Shown here: positions 1 to 9,882 of the stretch, one piece after another
How positions within the stretch are numbered: the first letter of the stretch is position 1
Layout: the number at the start of each line of letters is the position of its first letter
Assembly (NCBI GenBank): GCA_041398825.1
Contig: JAWKTX010000013.1
Location: 62,001 to 126,000, forward strand
Direction of reading: 5' to 3'
DNA length: 64,000 nucleotides
Source of the DNA: Planctomycetaceae bacterium
Lineage (GTDB): Bacteria > Planctomycetota > Planctomycetia > Planctomycetales > Planctomycetaceae
Notes under the pieces: generated by a model
The model's input: only the letters and a program-made list of their open reading frames with translations
Told to the model about the DNA's origin: nothing
Databases searched by the model: none
Program-made: the position numbers and the translations under genes

Positions 1-10
1 GGATACAGCT

Positions 11-1728
11 ATGACCAGTTCCGATCCTCCAAACTCCCCGATCACTGATGCCGATCTGGCTCTATATGCCGAGGGTCTGCTTGGCCCGGATCGCAGTGCA
101 CAGGTCGAACAGTTTCTCCTGAAGCATCCGGAACTGGAGATCTATTCGGCCTTGTGGAGTCAGACTGACGTCGATACGTCCGCAGGGACTGACTCCGACG
201 GGATTCCCGGCACACAAACCAGATCGACAGTCCTTTGCGAAAATCCAGATCGGCTGAGGCCTTCAGCCACAGCGTGGAAATTCGTCACGGCCTGTTTGGT
301 TGTTGCAATCGGTGGTATTTCGCTTTGGGGCCTGGCTGATGCCCGCGCGATTGAATCGACGTTGAATCAGACCGAACAAATTCTACTGACGGAAAACCCG
401 GCGTTATCTCCGCAGGTTAGAAACAGTCGTATCGCTCTGGAACAACTGGGTGGATCGATCTGGCTGTCTCGCGAAAACAGCCTGCGGCGCGATCGCCTGC
501 TTGCGTCTATTTATGTGACGCAGGCCAGGCTGGAATTGGGCCATCATAATCAGAAAGACTTCCTGAAGACCCCCGCCGCATTTCCACCTTTGGAATTATG
601 CAGTCAAGCGATCAGTCTTGTTCAGCCACATGCTGCTCTGGACGCGGATTGCGAACAGGTACTGAGAGATGCCTACCAGCTGAGAGGCCAGATTTGCTAC
701 CTGTTTGGAACTTTTATGAGAACTCCCGAAACGCTGTCACTGGGAGTTGACCAAATGAGTCTGGCTGTGGATTCGCTGTTGAAAGCATTGGAGATCTCAC
801 CAGCTGCGAGTAATGGTTCGGCACAACGAATACAACTGAGTGGACTATTGTTCAAAACGCTGCATAAAAGGGGGGCTGGCAGGCCGGTTGACGAACGAAT
901 CCGGCTCTATCATGGTCCCAGCAAAGGCCATTCTGATTCCGCGAATTCGGCAGGTGTTTTCGGACGTGTCTGACGGTACAAGGCCCGTTGAACAGCTTAC
1001 AGAACGAGCAGCTTCATCAACTCGTCGATGACCTCGGCCGCCTGCTGATGAAGCTGCCATTGTCCGGGGATGATCAAACCATCGCCATGATGGAAATTTG
1101 TAACTCATTCGGCCTCCGGCAGTCGAACGGGCCAGGTACGAAAGATGAAGCCGTGGCGACATTTTCTCGGGGACTTGAACTTGCTGAATCCCTAGCCACA
1201 CGCGAAGACGGGGCAGAGTATCTGCTGGCATATGGTCGACTCCTGGGCAACATGGCCGATGCCTGCCGCAATAACAATCAGCTGGATCAGGAGATTGTCT
1301 GGCGGCGACGGGCCATTTCTGTATTCCGCAGGTCGACTCAAAAATACCGCTCGGAAGAACTGTTTATGGAGCTGGGTTGGGTAACCTCGGCTCAGCTGAT
1401 TGCCGAATATCGCTGGCAGCAACGCCATCCGGACCAGGCGGGCAACGTCAAGGAGATCCTTGGCGCGCTGCGACAAATCTCAAATGACCTGGAGTCGCTG
1501 AATGGCTACCAAATGGGAGCTGCGTATGTCGAGTGTCTTTATGCCATTCACGCGGAAGACAAGAACGACTTCTGCCTTGGTCGTGGTGTAACGGCTTTGT
1601 CGGCGATGGCAGAGATTTCAGGCGATACTCCGCGAGATCAATTGATTCAGAGGCACTGGAGATCTCTCATACGTGACGTCCAGGGAACGCTTACTTACGA
1701 CAGTTGCCGGAATTCCAAAGATTGCTGA
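11..1728 (+). CDS. Membrane-anchored helical/TPR-like protein, frameshifted
   Basis: The reading frame opens at an ATG at 11, ten bases from the window edge. The N-terminal ~90 residues are acidic and helical and recall the short N-termini of anti-sigma-like proteins, but no zinc ligands are visible. One hydrophobic segment (about residues 92-110) should anchor it in the inner membrane. The rest is alpha-helical with TPR-like spacing and no named motif. The first frame stops at 973. A second frame (from about 937, first ATG-less start near 988) carries a continuous helical protein to 1728, and a third frame is open across 840-1031. At least one indel therefore lies between about 870 and 1010; a run of seven G at 870-875 is one suspect. 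The gene may sit downstream of a sigma/kinase pair like the one at the other end of the window, but that is inference. Function unknown. Confidence 0.5.
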
Positions 1729-1998
1729 ATCTCGTCTCTGATGACAAGGCTGCCGAATAGATTGCGGCATGTTCAGGACATCGTTCTTGCCACGGTAGGC
1801 GTCTCGAGAGATCGATACGCCGCCCCAGGGATGGTCACGCGTCTGTTGAAGTGGCCAGTCTTCGCCTTGGAAATTCCACTTAGAACGAGCCACGTCTTTG
1901 ATCAGTTGCCTGCTCTGCTCTCAACTGCCCCGGCAGAAAAGTGCGGGCGCTGCGAGAAACCTTGTTCAGTTCAGACCCCAGTCCGGGATCTTACTTAC

Positions 1999-4900
1999 TT
2001 AATCCAGAACATCGTCCAGAATCTTCATGACTCTGGCAGAATTGGTCTTTCGGAGTGGAACCAGTGTCACTCCCCGGGCGCGCGTGGTTTCGGAGGCCAT
2101 GTCGAGTTTCTGTGCCAGATCTTTGACGTCTTCCATGAGTGATTGCGGAGCTTTCAGGACCAGGGAGTTTGTGTCCTGCTGGACTTCCACCGTCAACAGT
2201 GGAGATGATGCGGCCGCGTTGATTTGACGCAGAACAGCCGCGACGTCAGACGGAACGCCCTTTGGAATCGCAACGCTGCTGCGAGCCCCACCTGCCGTCA
2301 TTTCGGCTCGGTAAACACCCTGAATGACATCTTCAACTCGTGAGGCGCTCGCGTGCTTCAGGACCAGAATCTCTGTCTGGTAGGCTCGACGAGAATCTTC
2401 CAGTCGATCCGAATCGAGCACTTCAATGAGTTGTTCGATACGGTTGCGGTCAGAACGACTGGCATACACGATCAGCACGTTCAGGCGTTCGTCAGGAACC
2501 ATCACCACCTGACCGAAGTTCAGCAGTCCTTCTGAATCGTCAAATACCTGCTGCAGCATTGTGGCCAGGTCGGATGCTCCGGCGTTGGTGAGCTGATAGA
2601 CACTGAAATCGCGATTGCGACCTCCGGCAATTCGTGAGTCCAGAGCTCGCAACAGCGATTCCAGCTGGTCCAGCGCTTCGGCATCATCGGAAGCAATTGT
2701 CAGGCGGTCGTTTCCAGGAACGATCACCACTGGAGGACTGGTTTCGGGAACGCTGCCCTCTGACGAGCGGAGATCCGGTACTTCAGAGATTGCACTCTCG
2801 GCTGCCTGGACGTTGCCCTGAGTTTCAGTCTGATGACGTTCATTGCGTTCATGGTCGATGTCTTGCTGAATGTTTTCCGGCGGCACAGAAAACTGACTCT
2901 GCGCGGACGGACCGGGTTGTGGATTCGGCGGCATAATCTTCAGCGGATTGTTACGCAGTCGAGGCCACAGGTCGCGGATCTTCTGAATGGCCTCATCGGT
3001 ACTGCCACCGAATGGGATGGTACGCAGATTTGGGTTTCGTGATGCGGCCGGGCTGAGTCCACTCTCACCCATCCTGGACAGCAGTGTTCGCATCTCGGCA
3101 ATCTGTTGTTTGGACGCCTGCACCCAAAGTTGCTGAGTATCTTCGTCTGCATGGATCATGGGTCGCGCCATTTCGCTCTGGAAGCGGCTGCTAATCATGC
3201 GGTCAATAGCTGATTGAGCGGTACTGGGTTCGAGGTACGAGAGTTGAAAGACTTCCATTTCGCGAGGCTCCGGAGTTCCAAGCCGCAGCATGGTTTCTTC
3301 GACGAGGCGGTGCCCTTCGGCATTTGTGGTGACCAGGAGGTTTCCGGTGACGTGTTCATGATGGACTCGCGAACCTGCAATTCGATCTCGCAGCATGTCG
3401 TCGACAACCTGACGCACCTGGCCCTGATCGAAGTCTCCAACCGGGTAAACCTTCAGTGTAAACGCCGCCTCTCCGTCAGCCGGATCAACAGCTGCCAGAG
3501 TTTTCTGAATGATGTCCTGCTGATCGGGGCGAGCAACGGCAACGATGGTTTGGTTGACTTCATCCAGCGATAATCGCACATCATCGGCAGTGCTGAACAG
3601 GTTCTCCAGAACTTCCAGCATCGTAAAGCCGTCGGCCTGATTCAGTGGGTAGTTCTGGGGAACCGGGCGTTCATCGGGAGAGGTTTCTCCATTCATCTGA
3701 CCCACGATCGCTTTGATCGTTTCATGTTGTTCGGCCGTGGCGGTGGCCACCAGCACGCTGGCTCGACGATCAGTGACCAGGACGGCATCGGGCAGTAAAG
3801 CGGACAGAGCTGACTGAGCTTCGTCGGCATCGCCAATGCCCATTCGGTACGAGACTGTCTGAAGGCTGCTGTCGGTTTTTACGCCGTTCATCTGGTCGAC
3901 CACCTGAGAAATTGTCTCGTGCTGTTCCGACGAAGCCGTGGCAACCAGGACTCTGTCCAGTCGGTCCGTGACAAGTACTGCGGTGGGAAACAGCGCCATC
4001 AGTGCGGACTGTGCGGCGTCTGCGTCGCCTTTCTGAAGTCGATAGGTACGAGTTTCCATCTGACCGCCGACCGGGTTCAACGTGGTGAGCTGCCGAATCA
4101 GCCCGGCAATTCGTTTCTGTTCTTCTGCCGGAGCTGTGACAAAAACTTCGCTGGAACGCACCTTCGAAGAAATCCTGACGTCTTTGGAAACCAGTGGTTC
4201 CAGTGCTTCCTGAACGGTCGGTCCATCCAGTGGTGCGACTCGGTACACCGCCAGCTCTTTGGGAGTTTCCTCAACAGGTTCGCCGTCGAAGTTCTGAATG
4301 ACATCCTGGATCAGGCGATGCTGGTCTTCCCGCGCGACTGCCACCAATCGTCCCGTCCGATTGTTCACCGCAAGACGCACCTGGTCACGAGATGTGAACA
4401 GATCATCAATCAGGTCTTCTGCGTATTCTGCAGACACATTGTTTAGTTGGTACACCACCGGGTGAGGTGCGTTTTCGAGCGTGCCGCTGCCCGCAATCTG
4501 TTTTGAAATGGTTTCAATCATTTTGTGCTGATCGGGCGTGGCAGTGGCGACAATCAACTTGCGATCCGAATCCGTGACAATTGTGGCATCGGGATACAAT
4601 GCCAGCAGAACTTCCTGCGCTTCATCGGCATTGGGGGCTCCCACCAGATACGTTTTTGTTTCCAGGCGATCGTCTGTCTGCAGACCACTGGTGATCTTTT
4701 CAATGGCGGCCTTTACTTCGGCCTGATCCTCCGGGAAGGCTCGCACAAACAAACGACGGCCAGTGGCATCGACGGTGATCTGAACATCGCCATCAATCAG
4801 GTTGGCCAGGACTTTCTGTACGGCCGTCGGATCAGTTCCGACGATGCTGTAGATATCCAGTTGCTTTTCCGGGACGTCTGCAGCCGCCGAATTCAGTTGT

Positions 4901-7900
4901 TTCAATGTCTCTGCGATGACCAGATGGTCGGGTTCGCTGGCGACGACGGCAATCTGGTCGGAGCGAGATCCGCTGGTGATTGTGGCCGCGGGAACGGCCT
5001 GACTGAGCACCGTGGTCGCTGTGGGGCCGGCATCGGCAATGGAATACAGCTTCAGTGTGCGTTGCGGGGCAAACGGCTTTTCTTCGGCCAGTTGGGTGAG
5101 CGTAGCAGTGATCTGAGCATCCTGTTGTTGGGTCACTCGCCCCATCAATCGTGCGCCGTCGCCGGTCATTGTGAGCGCGACACCGGGCACCGCAGTGGTA
5201 AGCATGGTCTGGACCGTGGTGATGGTTTTGGGATCAACCGCGTAAAACTTTAATTGCTTTGGTTCGGTAGCGGCTGGTGATTGTTCAAGTTGCCCCAAAG
5301 CAGTTCGAATGGTTTCCGCAGCTCGCTGATCGACCGCGGCAAACAACGACGTTCCGTCTGAACTGCTTTGAAAGGTCACGGCAGGAACAATCTGAGCCAG
5401 GATAGTTCGCGCGTCGGTTTCGGACACCTTGCTGATATCGAAAGTCTGAATCTTCTTTTCCTCGCCCTTTTGTTTCAGGCCTTCGATGAGACGAGCCACC
5501 AGGGCGTGATCAGGTGGGACGGCCCATGCCATCAGCTTCTGGTCGGTAACGATGATCTGCGCGTTCGGAACCGCGGCGGCCAGCATTGCCGAAACTCCGC
5601 TTTGATCGAGATTCTGCAGTGAATATTCCCGGAGTTCTGCTGTGACGGCACCGGATTCCGACATCGCTTCGACGGCTGCCTGAATGGCCTTGTGGTCGTT
5701 GGCTGTTGCCAGCGCTGTCATGGTGTGAGTGACCGGGTCCAGCAGGAACGTTGCGTTCGGGAATGCCGATTCGAAGAACGCCTGTTCGGTCGTCGTTTTG
5801 CTGTGGGACGTCGGATACGTGACAGCTGTGCGCTGCTGAAGTGGAGTGGCAGCAGCCTGCAGAGAGTCCAGAAGGTCAGCCACCTGCTGCTGATGTTCAA
5901 GGCGAGCTCGTACGATAAACGTCTGGCCGGTGGTGTCGTGAATGATGGTTGCTTTGGGGACTTCAGTGTTCAGTAATTCCAGCGCACTGGCGGTGTCAAT
6001 GCCCTGAACCGGATACACCATCAGTTTAATGGGCGTGTCACTGTCAACTTCAGAATCCAGTTGTTCGATGGCGGCACTGATCGTTTTCTGCAACGCCGGC
6101 TTCGCGTGAATCAGCAAACGTGAGGCCGTCTGGTCGGTGGTGATCTTTGCGTCCGGAAACAACTCCTGCAAAACGATTGACACACTGGCGGGATCCACTT
6201 TGCGGATGGGGTAAACGATCAGAGATGGCTTTTCTTCCGCCGGAATGTCTCGCTGAAGCTGGCTTAATACTTCCGACACGATCTCGTGCTGAGACGGAGT
6301 TGCCCACACTGTCATCTCGCCCGGCTGCGCATCTGTGAGAACCTGCAGGCCGGTAAGCTCCGAGGTCAGGCTTTCCAGTATGGCTGAAAATCGGGTGCGT
6401 TGATCTGAGGTGACGTCGTAGATTTTCAGTGTCCGTTTTTCGCTCACCGGGGCTGATGCTTCCAGCTTGGCGAGCGTGGACTGAATTGTCTCGTGGTCGG
6501 CCTTCGTTGCGACGGCTGACAATCGCTTCGCATCAGTTTCAAAGGTGATAGTTGTGGCAGGCAGCATGGCCTGCAGGATGGCAGCGGCTCGGTCACCAGC
6601 TGCATTTTTCAATGGATAGAATTGAAGCTGCGGAACTTCCCCGCTGGACGCTTCTGCAACCTGAGCAATCGTTTGAGAGATTCGAAGATGGTCCTCTTCC
6701 ATCGCGCTAATCAGCAGTCGGCGAGCGGAATTGTCGACCGTAATGCTGGCTTTGGGAATGAGGGAACCCAACAAGGCCGTCAGTGTTGCGGCATCCGACT
6801 TTGGCGGCAGTGGATAAGACTTGAGGACGGCCTGCCGATGCATTTCGTCCGTCGATACCTGCTGCATGACGTTGTCCACGATCACGTGGTCATCGGCAGA
6901 GGCAATGACCAGCAGACGTTCTTCGGCAGTGTTGGCAGTCACCTGAGCGTTTGGAGCGAGTGTGGCCAGCAGCGAAGTCACGCTGGTGATGTCAACTCCG
7001 GCAGCGTTATACGCTTTGAGTTGCCTGTCGGGGTGGGACAGGTTTTCGGCCAGTTGCTGCAACGTGGCTGCGACCTGTTGATGCTGTTCAGGAGTGGCCA
7101 CGATCAGCAGTCGTTGGTTGGTCACATCACTGGTGATGGTGGCCTGAGGCACCAGACTGGTGATCACGGATGGTGCAGATTCCAGCACTGCAGCCTCCAC
7201 CGCATAGGACTTCAGTTCGCCAGTGCTGATAGAAGCGTTCTGAATCTGCAGCTGCTCCAGCAGATCTGCGATGGCCTTGTGATCGCTGGCGTTGGCAATA
7301 GCCACCAGACTCCTGGACCGCGTATCGATGCTCACTTTGGCATCCGGCAGAAGAGCGACGATCATTTCCTGAGCGATCGGACCGGGCGTGTTGCCAAGCT
7401 GATAGACCTGCAGCTGAGTTTGTCCGGCCGTCTGTTGATTCAGAAGCAACTCCTGAAGTGATGCTGCGATCTTTTGCTGATCGATCGATGTGGCCCAGGC
7501 AACCAGACGTCGGCTGTCTTCGTCATAGCGAAATTGTCCTTCCGGAGAAATCAGTCGCATCGTGGCCAGCATCTCGTCCGCATCAGTAACTCGCGCCGGG
7601 TACAGTTTCAGCAGAGGTTGCTTGTCGGGGCCCTGGTTGGATTCCAGTTGCCCAAGGATGATCTTTGCCTTTGCCTGTTCAGCGGGAATTGCATTGACAG
7701 AAATCTGTCCCGCTTTGGCATCGACCACCAGTGTTCCGTTGACGATTGTCTTGAGAACTTCGCCAGCTTGTTCCGGGTTCGCGTGCTGAATGGGATACAC
7801 CACCAGTTCCGGATTCGGGGCAGGTGGCTGGGGCCGTGGAGCCGGTGGCTTTGCCGGCACCGGAATCTTTTCGACCACCTGCTGAATGGTACGAACGGTC

Positions 7901-8667
7901 TGAGCAGCGTCGGCCACCAGAATTTGCTGGGTGGCCGACAGTACTTCGGCTTTTCCATAGGTACCCAGCAGCGGCTTGATTTCCAGAAGAGCTGTTTCCG
8001 AAGGTCGACCGGCCAGCGGAAGCAGTACGCTGACGAATTCGAAGCGTCCTCGATCCGCCAGTTCCTCTTCGGTGACTCGCGGAATGGCTCCGTCCGGCAG
8101 TCCACCTTTGAGGTTCAGACACATCAGCAGGCGTTCGCGACGTACCAGAGTGAAGCCTTTTGTCAGCAGCCAGCCGTTCAGCAGATCAATGGCTTCAGTC
8201 GGTGAGTAATCTTTGCTGTCGGTGTAGTTGAATGTGCCCGGTGGTGGTTCGTCCATCACCAGTGACAGACCAGCTTCGCTGGCCATCCATTCCAGGACTG
8301 TCGCCCACTTTTGTGAGCGAAAGTTGAATCTTAACTGAGGTGTTCCAAACAGCTTTTCGAAGGCGGTTTTCTGTTCTGCTGTCAGCAGCGTCGCCAGTTC
8401 CTGCTCAGCAGCGCTGATGATGGCCGCTTTCGCAGATTCATCCGCAGCTTCCGCCAACGCAGCATCACGTTTGGCAAGTGCCTCGGCAATGGCCGTTTGC
8501 TGTTCCGGGGTGAGCTTCAGATTCGATGCCGTCTGCACATCCTTCAGCCGACCGTAGTCCGTGCGATTGTCGTTGGCCCCGGAATCCTGAGCATACGCGG
8601 ACAAACAGCAGCCAACGGCGGAAACGCAGAGGAATGCACGAATGAATGCACTAAGAATTGATGACAT
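1999..8667 (-). CDS. Giant exported protein made of about 27 secretin N1-type modules, no secretin barrel
   Basis: About 2,222 residues. The ATG at 8667 opens directly into a signal peptide (hydrophobic core FIRAFLCVSAVGCC, ending AYAQ); a TTG 15 bases upstream is in frame but less likely. Residues ~45-110 form a charged helical segment and ~113-195 resemble a secretin N0/STN domain. One N1-like module follows at ~208-270, then a proline-rich linker. Residues ~290-1870 are about 24 tandem modules of 65-70 residues. Each opens with a strand such as VYPI, LKLYP or KSYPL, has a central hydrophobic strand near TDxxxxRLLVxA, and closes with a helix containing HxxI. A polar linker (~1890-1975) and two or three further modules end the protein. 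The outer-membrane beta-barrel of secretins is absent. It lies downstream of the gsp operon on the same strand. N1 folds are known to build periplasmic rings, so a periplasmic scaffold or channel extension is plausible, but this is inference. Confidence 0.85.
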   Translation of the reverse strand: MSSILSAFIRAFLCVSAVGCCLSAYAQDSGANDNRTDYGRLKDVQTASNLKLTPEQQTAIAEALAKRDAALAEAADESAKAAIISAAEQELATLLTAEQKTAFEKLFGTPQLRFNFRSQKWATVLEWMASEAGLSLVMDEPPPGTFNYTDSKDYSPTEAIDLLNGWLLTKGFTLVRRERLLMCLNLKGGLPDGAIPRVTEEELADRGRFEFVSVLLPLAGRPSETALLEIKPLLGTYGKAEVLSATQQILVADAAQTVRTIQQVVEKIPVPAKPPAPRPQPPAPNPELVVYPIQHANPEQAGEVLKTIVNGTLVVDAKAGQISVNAIPAEQAKAKIILGQLESNQGPDKQPLLKLYPARVTDADEMLATMRLISPEGQFRYDEDSRRLVAWATSIDQQKIAASLQELLLNQQTAGQTQLQVYQLGNTPGPIAQEMIVALLPDAKVSIDTRSRSLVAIANASDHKAIADLLEQLQIQNASISTGELKSYAVEAAVLESAPSVITSLVPQATITSDVTNQRLLIVATPEQHQQVAATLQQLAENLSHPDRQLKAYNAAGVDITSVTSLLATLAPNAQVTANTAEERLLVIASADDHVIVDNVMQQVSTDEMHRQAVLKSYPLPPKSDAATLTALLGSLIPKASITVDNSARRLLISAMEEDHLRISQTIAQVAEASSGEVPQLQFYPLKNAAGDRAAAILQAMLPATTITFETDAKRLSAVATKADHETIQSTLAKLEASAPVSEKRTLKIYDVTSDQRTRFSAILESLTSELTGLQVLTDAQPGEMTVWATPSQHEIVSEVLSQLQRDIPAEEKPSLIVYPIRKVDPASVSIVLQELFPDAKITTDQTASRLLIHAKPALQKTISAAIEQLDSEVDSDTPIKLMVYPVQGIDTASALELLNTEVPKATIIHDTTGQTFIVRARLEHQQQVADLLDSLQAAATPLQQRTAVTYPTSHSKTTTEQAFFESAFPNATFLLDPVTHTMTALATANDHKAIQAAVEAMSESGAVTAELREYSLQNLDQSGVSAMLAAAVPNAQIIVTDQKLMAWAVPPDHALVARLIEGLKQKGEEKKIQTFDISKVSETDARTILAQIVPAVTFQSSSDGTSLFAAVDQRAAETIRTALGQLEQSPAATEPKQLKFYAVDPKTITTVQTMLTTAVPGVALTMTGDGARLMGRVTQQQDAQITATLTQLAEEKPFAPQRTLKLYSIADAGPTATTVLSQAVPAATITSGSRSDQIAVVASEPDHLVIAETLKQLNSAAADVPEKQLDIYSIVGTDPTAVQKVLANLIDGDVQITVDATGRRLFVRAFPEDQAEVKAAIEKITSGLQTDDRLETKTYLVGAPNADEAQEVLLALYPDATIVTDSDRKLIVATATPDQHKMIETISKQIAGSGTLENAPHPVVYQLNNVSAEYAEDLIDDLFTSRDQVRLAVNNRTGRLVAVAREDQHRLIQDVIQNFDGEPVEETPKELAVYRVAPLDGPTVQEALEPLVSKDVRISSKVRSSEVFVTAPAEEQKRIAGLIRQLTTLNPVGGQMETRTYRLQKGDADAAQSALMALFPTAVLVTDRLDRVLVATASSEQHETISQVVDQMNGVKTDSSLQTVSYRMGIGDADEAQSALSALLPDAVLVTDRRASVLVATATAEQHETIKAIVGQMNGETSPDERPVPQNYPLNQADGFTMLEVLENLFSTADDVRLSLDEVNQTIVAVARPDQQDIIQKTLAAVDPADGEAAFTLKVYPVGDFDQGQVRQVVDDMLRDRIAGSRVHHEHVTGNLLVTTNAEGHRLVEETMLRLGTPEPREMEVFQLSYLEPSTAQSAIDRMISSRFQSEMARPMIHADEDTQQLWVQASKQQIAEMRTLLSRMGESGLSPAASRNPNLRTIPFGGSTDEAIQKIRDLWPRLRNNPLKIMPPNPQPGPSAQSQFSVPPENIQQDIDHERNERHQTETQGNVQAAESAISEVPDLRSSEGSVPETSPPVVIVPGNDRLTIASDDAEALDQLESLLRALDSRIAGGRNRDFSVYQLTNAGASDLATMLQQVFDDSEGLLNFGQVVMVPDERLNVLIVYASRSDRNRIEQLIEVLDSDRLEDSRRAYQTEILVLKHASASRVEDVIQGVYRAEMTAGGARSSVAIPKGVPSDVAAVLRQINAAASSPLLTVEVQQDTNSLVLKAPQSLMEDVKDLAQKLDMASETTRARGVTLVPLRKTNSARVMKILDDVLD

Positions 8668-9240
8668 GGGATTTCTCGGCAACAGGCCGATCGGCTGGCG
8701 GAAGGAGTAAACAGGCGGGAGTTACGGGCAATTGAGACTAATGACCGGAATCAACAGGATACCTCGTCAATCAGCCACAAACCAGTACTTTTGTGAGTCA
8801 CGAAGGGGGCAGCGCTAAGTTGATCATTATCTCGCCAGCCTCGCATGTGCTCTGACGGACTGTCTGTCTCAGGCAAGTATTTTTCGTAGCCTCCCCGCAT
8901 CAGGTGAATTCCGCCTGAAAATCTGCTCACCGCCCTCCTCTCCCAGGTTCTCGTGTTGTCGTTGATCTGATAGCACCGCGTCTGTCGTTCGCGTTATAAT
9001 CCCTACAATGCGTCGCAGGCTGATGCGGAAACGTCGTCTCTTCCGACGCTCTCGTTCGGGCGGAAGTTGAGGACGGTGTGATGACGAATTGAAAACGGGT
9101 GAATGGCAGCAGCCGACGGGATGATTCCGGGGAACATGACAAGTGGCGGGTTTAATGCTTTGGCACGCTCCCATCGGGCCGCGCGTTTAAACCTGGGATA
9201 AGTACGCAGCGGAACCAGACCGAGCATTGGAGACAGAAAC
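8668..9240. other. Divergent intergenic region
   Basis: About 570 bases between the giant minus-strand gene and the plus-strand BON-like gene. A TATAAT at 8995-9000 could be a -10 element for the plus-strand gene, but no matching -35 is visible at 16-18 bases. Small open frames on the minus strand here are basic, repetitive and lack ribosome-binding sites, so I do not call them genes. Confidence 0.35.
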
Positions 9241-9882
9241 GTGAGCACACTGGGGCAAGCAATTCTGATAAAACGGATTCCACAGATTCTCGGACTGCTG
9301 GTCCTGTTCGTCCTCAGTGACTCTACATCTGCTCAATTGTTTGGCCCTCGACGCGTTGGCCGGAACGTTCGTGGAAATCCAGCACCCAGCACTTCTTCTG
9401 TTGGAACGGTGACGGAGGACCGGCGGTTTGTTCGAGGCAATCGGTCGGCCAACGACTTTGTCGGCACCGACAGCACAGAAGCCCGTGCCTTCGTGGGAAG
9501 TACGCAGGCCACAAGCGACGGAAAAGTCACAACGGCGGTGGAAAGTCTGCGTGAGCAGCCGAACGTTCGCGTGAATCGCCCGGCTACCATCAGTCGAAGA
9601 GGTATTTATCGGCCCCGACTTCAGATCGCATTTTCTGTTCAGCCTGCGGAGCAACCAGAATCGTTGCGACAGGATCATCAGACGCCATTTGAAACTCTGT
9701 CAGGCTCTGTACGCGAACTGTCCAGGGAACACAGTTTCCGGATTACTCACGATCCCAGGGAGCGGTCCGCAACTCTGACTGGTACCGTTCCGACAGAGCA
9801 CGACCGACAGATCGCTGAGCTGCTCGTCTTGTTTGAACCCGGTGTTGAAACTGTAGAGAACGATCTTCGGGTAGCGAATTGA
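9241..9882 (+). CDS. Exported BON-domain-like protein
   Basis: 213 residues. The start is GTG at 9241 with GGAG eight bases upstream. An N-terminal hydrophobic segment (ILGLLVLFVL, ending at TSAQ) looks like a signal peptide. Residues 33-100 are a low-complexity Arg/Gly/Val region with repeated FVG and FVRG words. The C-terminal ~65 residues fit one BON-like alpha/beta unit: a helix around SVREL, then strands around ATLTGTVPTEHDRQIAELL and a final VENDLRV strand. BON domains bind phospholipid or the periplasmic face of membranes, and secretin-linked proteins sometimes carry one, so a cell-envelope role near the T2SS is plausible. The last 140 bases overlap the 3' end of the convergent lipoprotein gene. 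Confidence 0.6.
   Translation: MSTLGQAILIKRIPQILGLLVLFVLSDSTSAQLFGPRRVGRNVRGNPAPSTSSVGTVTEDRRFVRGNRSANDFVGTDSTEARAFVGSTQATSDGKVTTAVESLREQPNVRVNRPATISRRGIYRPRLQIAFSVQPAEQPESLRQDHQTPFETLSGSVRELSREHSFRITHDPRERSATLTGTVPTEHDRQIAELLVLFEPGVETVENDLRVAN

Noticed and set aside
6622..7461. 279-codon plus-strand frame inside the giant gene
   Set aside because: It is antisense to the module repeats and its residues mirror that repetition; no independent support.
8869..9174. Minus-strand 101-codon frame upstream of the giant gene
   Set aside because: Arg/Pro-rich, no ribosome-binding site, no recognisable sequence.
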